Part shown: positions 1 through 5,312 of the stretch, one piece after another | Numbering within the stretch: position 1 is the first letter of the stretch | How the letters are laid out: every line of letters begins with the position of its first letter | Program-made: the position numbers and the translations under genes | NCBI GenBank assembly: GCA_001771735.1 | Contig: MEUM01000024.1 | Span: 5,031 to 13,346, forward strand | Source: Caldifarciminota bacterium RBG_13_43_14 | Lineage (GTDB): Bacteria; Hydrothermota; Tepidihabitantia; SM23-42 | Direction of reading: 5' to 3' | Length of the DNA: 8,316 nucleotides | The notes under the pieces: model-generated | What the model saw: the letters and a program-made list of their open reading frames with translations, nothing else | Told to the model about the DNA's origin: nothing | The model's database searches: none

Positions 1-266
1 CTACCCCGATCAATTTAGTTGAACCAGCATACCCGGAATCAGCAAAAAATGAAGGTGTTCAGGGTCAAACCATAGTCAAAGCTCTTATCGAAGCCGACGG
101 TTCGATTGAAACGGCAGAAATATCCAGTTCGAGCGGTAATGAGTTGCTCGATAATGCCGCGCTTACTGCAGTGCTGGTGAGTAGTTTCAAACCAGCTCAG
201 CATAAAGGTCAATCCGTAAAAGTCTGGGTGAATATACCGATTAAATTTATATTAAAAGATAAATAG
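1..266 (+). CDS. TonB-family energy transducer, C-terminal domain (5' partial)
   Basis: The fragment enters the window in the frame starting at base 3 and ends at TAG 264-266, giving 87 residues. It matches the TonB C-terminal domain: an opening PAYPESAKNEGVQGQ (the usual P-x-YP-x-x-A-x-x-x-x-x-x-G motif), then a beta strand TIVKALIEADGSI, the EISSSSGNELLDNAAL helix segment, the FKPAQHKGQ turn and a closing strand VKVWVNIPIKFILK. In the family this domain sits in the periplasm and contacts the TonB box of outer-membrane transporters, passing on proton-motive force from ExbB/ExbD. The N-terminal membrane anchor and any proline-rich linker lie outside the window, so the protein could also be a multidomain receptor that merely carries this domain. 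The organism is expected to have an outer membrane. Family assignment is firm; the partner transporter is unknown. Confidence 0.9.
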   Translation, partial: TPINLVEPAYPESAKNEGVQGQTIVKALIEADGSIETAEISSSSGNELLDNAALTAVLVSSFKPAQHKGQSVKVWVNIPIKFILKDK

Positions 267-299
267 ACATTGTTTCTTTGGTCTTTTTAGTTTATTAAA

Positions 300-357
300 C
301 TCCCTCTCTCCTATATCCTCTCCCCCCTATCAGGGGGAGAGGGTAAGGGTGAGGGAG
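300..357. repeat. Imperfect REP-like palindrome
   Basis: This is a C-rich then G-rich inverted repeat. The outer arms CTCCCTC (300-306) and GAGGGAG (351-357) pair perfectly. The inner arms CCTCTCCCCC (317-326) and GGGGGAGAGG (333-342) pair perfectly around a 6-base loop. Between them are unpaired or weakly paired bulges (307-316 and 343-350). Sequences of the GGGAGAGGGTAAGGGTGAGGG type are recalled as dispersed palindromes in many bacterial genomes, so this is probably one copy of a repeat family; no second copy is present in this window. No T-tract follows either arm, so it does not look like a classical intrinsic terminator. The rest of the 267-365 gap holds only AT-rich sequence, including a very weak AGAC/GTCT hairpin (265-284) followed by T residues that could end the TonB transcript. 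Confidence 0.8.
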
Positions 358-378
358 AATAGTATTTGAATCCTATAC

Positions 379-407
379 TTGACACCGAGTTTGTACCGGC
401 ATATAGT
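379..407 (+). promoter_or_regulatory. Sigma-70-type promoter for the helicase gene
   Basis: A perfect -35 box TTGACA (379-384) is followed by exactly 17 bases and a -10 box TATAGT (402-407), five of six matches to TATAAT. A transcript would begin near 413-415, about 15 bases before ATG 429. The element lies inside the 5' extension of the longest helicase frame. If active, it makes the TTG start at 366 unlikely for this transcript and gives the gene its own promoter, independent of the TonB gene upstream. It is seen by eye only. The consensus used is that of proteobacterial and Gram-positive sigma-70, and it is assumed to hold here. Confidence 0.6.
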
Positions 408-428
408 AAAAAAGAATCGCATGAAACC

Positions 429-2765
429 ATGAAATCTATAATTAACATTTCAGTACGCGACTTGCTCGATTTTTGTCTGCGCCGCGGCGATCTGGATCTC
501 ACCACCTTTGGCGCGATAAGCACTACCGAAGGGATAAAGGCTCATCAACAAATACAGAATCAACGGCCCGAAGAATATCAAAGCGAAGTTTTCATCAGCC
601 ATGAGATCGAAACCCTAGAATATATTCTTCAAATAACCGGAAGAATGGACGGCCTCCGTATTGCTGATGATCAAATTATTATCGATGAAATAAAAACAAC
701 TAAACAAGATCTCACCCAGATCGAATTGTTTGAAAACCCGTTACACTGGGCACAGGTCAAATGTTATGCATATATGTATGCACAAAAATACAACCTGGGA
801 AAAATTGATGTACAACTGACCTATTTCAATATCGACGAAGGTAAAATTAAAGAGATAAAACACGAATTCACGATCGATGAACTGCGCGCATATTTCGAGC
901 CGTTGATTTCGACTTATATAAAATGGATGGATAAAATCCATGAATGGACAACAATACGTAATGATTCAATAAATAATCTCGCATTTCCATTCAGAGATTT
1001 TCGTCACGGTCAGGAAAAAATCATGAGCGAAGTCGGGTATGCAATCGCCGATCAGATACAGCTCCTGGTCGAAGCGCCGACCGGGATCGGCAAAACCCTG
1101 GCAATATCATTACCGGCACTACAAACCCTGGGTCGAAATGAATTGTTCAAGATCTTTTACTTGACCGCGCGTACTACTGGTCGCAATGCGGCTGAAGCCG
1201 CATTGAACATTCTCCGGGAAAAAGGTTTGCGGATCAAATCCCTAAGTCTTATTGCCAAGGATAAGATCTGCCCCAATCCGGACCGGTTGTGCAATGGCCG
1301 GGATTGTAAGTTCGCCGCCGGGTATTATAACCGGGCTAATAACGCTCTGCAAAGCGCTTTTGAAAACGACAATTTTTCGCATAATGCAATCACCGATCTT
1401 GCAATCGAATATCAGGTCTGTCCTTTTGAGTTCTCGCTTGAGCTATCTCTGTGGTGTGATTTTATTATTTGCGATTATAACTATGTCTTTGATCCCAAGG
1501 TATATTTAAGGCGGTTTTTTGATGATGACGTCAATGACTACTGTTTTCTTATTGATGAAGCCCATAATCTGATCGAACGAGCGCGCGCAATGTATTCGGC
1601 TGAATTAAATAAAAAACAGTTTCTCGAATTGCGGCAGCTATTAAAAAATAAGTTGCCAAAGCTCTATCGTTCGCTCGGCAAAATAAATACTACATATCTC
1701 AAGATCAAAAAGCAGTACGGATCCGGGGCCGCCACGCTCGCGGAAAATGATCCTCCTTCTGCCCTTCAGTCAGAATTGGAAAAATTCTCAAATCATGCTG
1801 AAGAATGGCTTGCGCTTAACCAACCGGCTGATTTTCGCGAAGTATTGCTTGATCTATATTTTGATGTTCGCGGTTTCTTGAAGACTGCCGAAAGATTCGA
1901 TTCAAATTATGCAACCTGCTATAATATTAATGATCAGAATTTATCTATAAAGATATTCTGCGTCAATCCGGCTTATCACTTGAGATCAATGCTTGAGCAC
2001 GCCCGTTCTTCAATTTTCTTTTCCGGCACTTTAAAGCCAACTGAATATTTTCTTGAGGCATTAGGCTGCGACGGGTCTGCACGCCATATTTCACTTCCAT
2101 CCCCGTTTGCCAGCGAGAATCTGGGGATACTGGTCACGAACCGGGTATCGACCTTTTTCCGTAACCGACATCATACTAAGGAAATACTTGCCCGGACAAT
2201 AGTTAATCTTATCAAACATAGAACCGGTAATTATCTTGTTTATTTTCCTTCCTATGAATATTTGCAAATGACCTTTGATTGTTTTAAAAAACAGGATCCA
2301 AATACTTCGACTATAATCCAGACCTCGAATATGACCGAACAAGAACGTCTGCAATTTATTGCGCAATTCAGTCATGAATCAAAGAATAGCCTGGTCGGAT
2401 TCGCGGTTATGGGCGGAGCGTTTTCTGAGTCCATTGATCTTATCGGCGACCGGCTTACCGGCGCGGTTATCGTTGGCGTTGGTTTGCCGCCGGTTTCAAC
2501 TGAACGTGAATTGATACGTGAATATTTCGATAGCCTAAACGGTAATGGTTATGCCTATGCTTATCAATACCCGGGTATTATCAAAGTATTGCAGGCAGCC
2601 GGCCGGGTGATAAGGTCGGAAAATGACCGGGGTATTGTGCTTTTAATCGATACGCGTATTTTAACCCCCCCCTATGATGATATTCTACCCAGAGAATGGG
2701 ATATTAAACAATTCATTCGTCCCGATGAGTTAAATGTATTACTTGATGAATTCTGGGGTATTTAA
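429..2765 (+). CDS. XPD/DinG-type Fe-S DNA helicase with N-terminal PD-(D/E)XK nuclease domain
   Basis: Predicted cytoplasmic ATP-dependent superfamily 2 helicase, 778 residues from ATG 429 (numbering from there). Residues about 1-170 form a RecB/Cas4-like nuclease domain: GRMDG (71-75, Asp74), DEIK (86-89, Glu87 and Lys89) and a following QVKCYAYMY (109-117). The helicase then shows an FRHGQ nucleotide-recognition motif (190-194), Walker A PTGIGKT (217-223), four Fe-S cysteines (281, 288, 293, 331) in the XPD/DinG place between motifs I and II, DEAH (376-379), FFSGT (530-534) and motif VI QAAGRVIR (722-729). This order matches the roughly 780-residue Rad3-like helicases with an attached nuclease. 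XPD/DinG relatives unwind DNA 5'-to-3', so a role in repair or in resolving R-loops or G4 structures is inferred. Start: the frame opens at TTG 366, which has a good GGGAG (353-357), but a promoter at 379-407 and the typical N-terminus (SVRDLLDF close to the start) favour ATG 429, although that start has no clear Shine-Dalgarno. No cas genes are nearby, so it is not read as CasDinG. Confidence 0.93.
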   Translation: MKSIINISVRDLLDFCLRRGDLDLTTFGAISTTEGIKAHQQIQNQRPEEYQSEVFISHEIETLEYILQITGRMDGLRIADDQIIIDEIKTTKQDLTQIELFENPLHWAQVKCYAYMYAQKYNLGKIDVQLTYFNIDEGKIKEIKHEFTIDELRAYFEPLISTYIKWMDKIHEWTTIRNDSINNLAFPFRDFRHGQEKIMSEVGYAIADQIQLLVEAPTGIGKTLAISLPALQTLGRNELFKIFYLTARTTGRNAAEAALNILREKGLRIKSLSLIAKDKICPNPDRLCNGRDCKFAAGYYNRANNALQSAFENDNFSHNAITDLAIEYQVCPFEFSLELSLWCDFIICDYNYVFDPKVYLRRFFDDDVNDYCFLIDEAHNLIERARAMYSAELNKKQFLELRQLLKNKLPKLYRSLGKINTTYLKIKKQYGSGAATLAENDPPSALQSELEKFSNHAEEWLALNQPADFREVLLDLYFDVRGFLKTAERFDSNYATCYNINDQNLSIKIFCVNPAYHLRSMLEHARSSIFFSGTLKPTEYFLEALGCDGSARHISLPSPFASENLGILVTNRVSTFFRNRHHTKEILARTIVNLIKHRTGNYLVYFPSYEYLQMTFDCFKKQDPNTSTIIQTSNMTEQERLQFIAQFSHESKNSLVGFAVMGGAFSESIDLIGDRLTGAVIVGVGLPPVSTERELIREYFDSLNGNGYAYAYQYPGIIKVLQAAGRVIRSENDRGIVLLIDTRILTPPYDDILPREWDIKQFIRPDELNVLLDEFWGI

Positions 2766-2767
2766 GA

Positions 2768-2797
2768 AAGGCCCGTGAGAAAAAGGTGGCGGGTCTT
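2768..2797 (+). terminator. Weak hairpin after the helicase gene
   Basis: AAGGCCCG (2768-2775) can pair with CGGGTCTT (2790-2797) as an 8-base-pair stem with one G-U pair and a 14-base loop, starting two bases after the helicase stop codon. No T-tract follows (GACATTAG comes next), so if it ends transcription it would do so weakly or with a protein factor. It may only stabilise the 3' end of the mRNA. The position right after a stop codon is the main argument. Confidence 0.25.
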
Positions 2798-2810
2798 GAC
2801 ATTAGACATT

Positions 2811-3005
2811 TCATTTGCCCAACAGTTCTCGCGCTAACGAGCGTACGACCTTCTGAAATCTCTTCTGTTATAAATGACCTCTTCTAAACCGCGGTAGCCG
2901 TTGAGCAACCGCAAACCTCTTTCCCCCAAATAAATCACCAATCTCAGTCAATTTCCGCGGCGTATGCACACCGGTCAAATACATCGCCACCGAGATCCGT
3001 AAAAT
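2811..3005 (-). pseudogene. Decayed transposase tail (REP-associated Y1 type, DnaA-C-like helix-turn-helix)
   Basis: On the minus strand one frame reads ILRISVAMYLTGVHTPRK, then LTEIGDLFGGKRFAVAQRL and PRFRRGHL, then an in-frame TAA (plus-strand 2868-2870). It continues in the same frame as QKRFQKVVRSLARELLGK to TGA at 2811-2813. The pattern (AMYL, EIG-x-LFGG, V-x-Q-R, R-x-F/R, then a basic amphipathic helix ending in a short tail) is that of the DnaA domain IV helix-turn-helix, which is also carried at the C-terminus of many REP-associated tyrosine transposases. The good-looking protein on both sides of the stop argues for a nonsense-broken gene rather than chance. The frame stays open up to ATG 3036-3038, but that part is not recognisable, and the catalytic Y1 domain (HUH motif, Tyr) is absent. 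A stray dnaA fragment is the alternative. The rest of 2766-3107 shows no intact gene. Confidence 0.6.
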
Positions 3006-3107
3006 GCTCAATTCCGGGCAATTTGTGAACGTGATCATAAAAGACAAGGTATTGGATGAAGAGATTCTGAAAAAGATTTATAAATGATGGTTATATGACG
3101 GTTGCTG

Positions 3108-5225
3108 CTATGGTCCCGGCGTAAGCCGGGCCTTTGTTTCCGGAGTCACCGGAAAACCCAATTGCTCGGCGCGAATAATATCGTCCCAGGCTGGTCGGTC
3201 CTCGCCGATCATATGCCGAGCCATGGCCCGGTTATAATAGGCGTCGGCATAGGCGGGTCGAACCTGCAGCGCCCGGCTATAGTCTACGATCGCTTTTTCA
3301 TACATAGCCGCGCTCATATAGATATTGCCGCGATTGTTCAGGGCTTCGGCAAAATCCGGTTTGAGCTGTATAGCCTGATCATAGTCGGTCAAGGCAAAGC
3401 TATTCTCGCCGATCATCCTGTAGGCCATCGCGCGGTTATAATACGCCGTGTAAAAATAGGGATTGATCTTCAATGCCTGAGAATAAGCGGTGATCGCCCG
3501 GTCGAATTCGCCGCGCACGAACCAGACATCGCCCCGGTTGATATAGGTCTCAGGGTAATTGGGATCAATCGCCAACGCACTTTCATAATCGGCAAGCGCC
3601 CGTTCGTAAAAACCCATCTGAAAATAGGCGTACCCGCGGTCCAGATATGCCACATCCAGCAACGCATCCAGGCTCAAGGCATGATTAAATTCCGCGATTG
3701 CCGCCTGGTAGCGACCCAATCGATTGTAGGTTGCACCCCGGCCCGCATAGGCGATTGCCATATCCGGTTTAATCGCCAGGGCACGGTCGAAATCCGCCAG
3801 CGCCCGTTCATAATTCTGCAACTTGTCATAGGCTACGGCCCGGTTGTAATAGGGCAACTCATATTCGGGATCCAACTGCACGGCGCGTTCATAGTCGTGG
3901 ATCGCGCGCGCATGCTGCCCCAGCAAACAGTACGCGCGTCCCCGATTATTGAGCGCAAGCGAACTGTCCGGGTAACGCTGCAAAACATAGTTCCACAAAG
4001 TCAGGCTGTTCTTCCACACCCGGCAGAAAGCGTGGGAATAAATTGCCATCACGATCAGGACCGCTACGGTAATTACTCCGAACCCGAATTTCATTACCCG
4101 CGCCCGGCCGGTGAATTTTTTCCATAACCACATGCCCGCGAATGCGATCAGAAACGCGATTCCGATCGAAGGAATATAGGTATAGCGGTCCGCGGCCATG
4201 GCCGGCCCGGCAATAGGAATAAGGTGGCTGACCGGCAAAGCCGTCACCAGAAAGAACAGCCCGCCGAAAACCGGCACGCGGGTTCGGCGGCGCCACCACA
4301 TCATGCATACGACGGCTGCAGCCAGTACCAGCGGCGCGAAATAGCATGTGATGGGAATCGAGCGCTCAAAATCGGCCGGATGCGGATAGAACGGAGAAAG
4401 ACCGCTGGGAACAATTGTTTTCCCGGCATACGTGATCAGATTCCTGCTTCCGAGCAGCATGTTGCGCAGCAGATCAAATGCCGGTGTGTCGGTCTGCCTT
4501 ATCTGGGTATGGAAATTTATCGCGATAAAGGGCAGGGCGAACACAAACATGACCAGCACGAGTCGGATTGTGGTACGCCGGACCCGGCCATCAAGAAAAT
4601 ACTCGGTCAGTAATAATACCGCAGGAAGCGTCAAGGCCATCGGCTTGGCAATTATCGCCAGCAAATACAGCGCAGGGATCACGTAGTGAATAAGGCGCCG
4701 GTTATACAAACGGAAACGAACAAAGACAAACCAGGCGGCAAAGAAGAAAAAACCGCACAGCACATCCTTGCGCTCGGTCACCCAGGCAACCGACTCGACG
4801 CGCATCGGATGCAATCCAAAGAATAGGGCGATCACTGCCGCCGCCCAGAAGTTGCGCAGTAAAAACCGCATCAAAGCGAACACCAGCAGTACATTCGTGA
4901 TATGGAACAAAATATTGGTAAGGTGAAAAAATAATGGATTTAGACCGAACAGCTGATTCTCGATCGCGAATGACAATATTGTTAATGGTACGTACGGACC
5001 GCACTGCGGCCGGGCGAAAATCCGCAGAATTGAAGCCGGAGTCACACTACCGATGCGGGGGTTACTGGTGATCAGTTCCGGATCATCCCAGTTCGTAAAA
5101 TCATTGGCCAGGGCCGGCATGAAAGTTAGAAAAATGGCCAGGGCGATCAAAAGGATGATCACGACCATGCGATAGCACGGTTCCACGATGTCAATTATAC
5201 CGGGTTGCTGTTCGGGAGTCAACAT
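3108..5225 (-). CDS. TPR-repeat polytopic membrane protein, TMTC-like GT-C glycosyltransferase candidate
   Basis: 705 residues. Residues 1-400 are a multi-span membrane domain with about ten hydrophobic segments, for example around 20-38, 97-118, 126-139, 155-170, 181-206, 219-237, 294-311, 319-337, 351-368 and 380-398. Residues 422-693 are eight TPRs. Conserved GT-C/TMTC-type motifs are visible: WDD (46-48) in the first external loop, PYVPLTILSFA (77-87), HPMRVESVAWVTERKDVL (139-156) and DRYTYIP (346-352). In eukaryotes TMTC proteins transfer mannose from dolichol-phosphate-mannose to protein; bacterial members are mostly uncharacterised. A lipid-linked sugar donor with an acidic catalytic residue in the WDD loop, and a TPR domain on the periplasmic side that grips the acceptor, are inferences. 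The ATG at 5223-5225 lacks a clear Shine-Dalgarno (an AGGAG lies about 28 bases upstream, too far), so an internal start at Met20 is possible. It is convergent with the helicase and divergent from the protease, so it is probably transcribed alone. Confidence 0.9.
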   Translation of the reverse strand: MLTPEQQPGIIDIVEPCYRMVVIILLIALAIFLTFMPALANDFTNWDDPELITSNPRIGSVTPASILRIFARPQCGPYVPLTILSFAIENQLFGLNPLFFHLTNILFHITNVLLVFALMRFLLRNFWAAAVIALFFGLHPMRVESVAWVTERKDVLCGFFFFAAWFVFVRFRLYNRRLIHYVIPALYLLAIIAKPMALTLPAVLLLTEYFLDGRVRRTTIRLVLVMFVFALPFIAINFHTQIRQTDTPAFDLLRNMLLGSRNLITYAGKTIVPSGLSPFYPHPADFERSIPITCYFAPLVLAAAVVCMMWWRRRTRVPVFGGLFFLVTALPVSHLIPIAGPAMAADRYTYIPSIGIAFLIAFAGMWLWKKFTGRARVMKFGFGVITVAVLIVMAIYSHAFCRVWKNSLTLWNYVLQRYPDSSLALNNRGRAYCLLGQHARAIHDYERAVQLDPEYELPYYNRAVAYDKLQNYERALADFDRALAIKPDMAIAYAGRGATYNRLGRYQAAIAEFNHALSLDALLDVAYLDRGYAYFQMGFYERALADYESALAIDPNYPETYINRGDVWFVRGEFDRAITAYSQALKINPYFYTAYYNRAMAYRMIGENSFALTDYDQAIQLKPDFAEALNNRGNIYMSAAMYEKAIVDYSRALQVRPAYADAYYNRAMARHMIGEDRPAWDDIIRAEQLGFPVTPETKARLTPGP
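3115..3130 (-). other. GC hairpin at the 3' end of the TPR gene
   Basis: CCCGGC (3115-3120) and GCCGGG (3125-3130) form a perfect 6-base-pair stem with a 4-base loop. It lies within the last codons (LTPGP) of the minus-strand gene, just before its TAG at 3108-3110. No T-tract follows on the minus strand, so a terminator is not supported. It could still shield the mRNA end. Confidence 0.3.
3147..3962 (-). repeat. Eight tandem TPR units (102 bp each)
   Basis: Residues 422-693 of the membrane protein divide into eight units of exactly 34 residues with no insertion: starts at 422, 456, 490, 524, 558, 592, 626 and 660. Each has the TPR pattern with Gly or Ala at position 8 and a late Pro, as in SLALNNRGRAYCLLGQ through LDPEY. 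Three units (456, 592, 660) repeat a near-identical YYNRA(V/M)A helix start, and at DNA level the matching stretches (near 3226, 3430 and 3838) remain clearly alike. Together they should form a superhelical groove for binding a peptide or a partner protein. The last unit (660-693) is degenerate after MIGEDRPAW. Confidence 0.88.
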
Positions 5226-5244
5226 GGAATCAGCGCCGCGCCCC

Positions 5245-5272
5245 TTGACAAATCTCCTGTTTCCATTAATAT
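5245..5272 (+). promoter_or_regulatory. Sigma-70-type promoter for the subtilase gene
   Basis: In the 84-base spacer between the divergent genes, a perfect -35 box TTGACA (5245-5250) is followed by 16 bases and TAATAT (5267-5272), four of six matches to TATAAT. The predicted transcript start is near 5279-5280, leaving a leader of about 30 bases that contains the ribosome binding site. No comparable promoter was found on the other strand for the TPR gene. Confidence 0.5.
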
Positions 5273-5296
5273 TTAATGAAACACGTTCAGTAGAAA

Positions 5297-5302
5297 AAGG
5301 AG
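5297..5302 (+). promoter_or_regulatory. Ribosome binding site of the subtilase gene
   Basis: AAGGAG at 5297-5302 lies 7 bases before TTG 5310-5312 and 10 bases before the adjacent in-frame ATG 5313-5315. Spacing slightly favours the TTG, codon preference favours the ATG; the two products would differ by one residue. Confidence 0.7.
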
Positions 5303-5312
5303 TACATACTTG

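Noticed and set aside
300..357. The palindrome as an intrinsic terminator of the TonB gene
   Set aside because: No T-tract follows the stem on either strand, and the stem is split by large bulges.
379..2765. Helicase as CasDinG of a type IV CRISPR system
   Set aside because: No cas genes or CRISPR repeats are in the window, and the N-terminal nuclease plus four-cysteine motif fit the general Rad3-like helicase family.
2891..2912. Small inverted repeat GCGGT / ACCGC as a further REP element
   Set aside because: The stem is only 5 base pairs and lies inside the transposase relic coding sequence; it is likely chance.
3102..4127. Long plus-strand open frame (341 codons) with several isoleucine- and valine-rich repeats
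   Set aside because: It is antisense to the TPR region; its periodic look (VIIG, RPFI and similar) mirrors the 102-base TPR units on the other strand.
5222..5266. Short upstream minus-strand frame (ATG at 5264-5266, 15 codons, ending just inside the TPR gene start) as a regulatory leader peptide
   Set aside because: It has no ribosome binding site and no recognisable sequence; the overlap with the start codon may be accidental.
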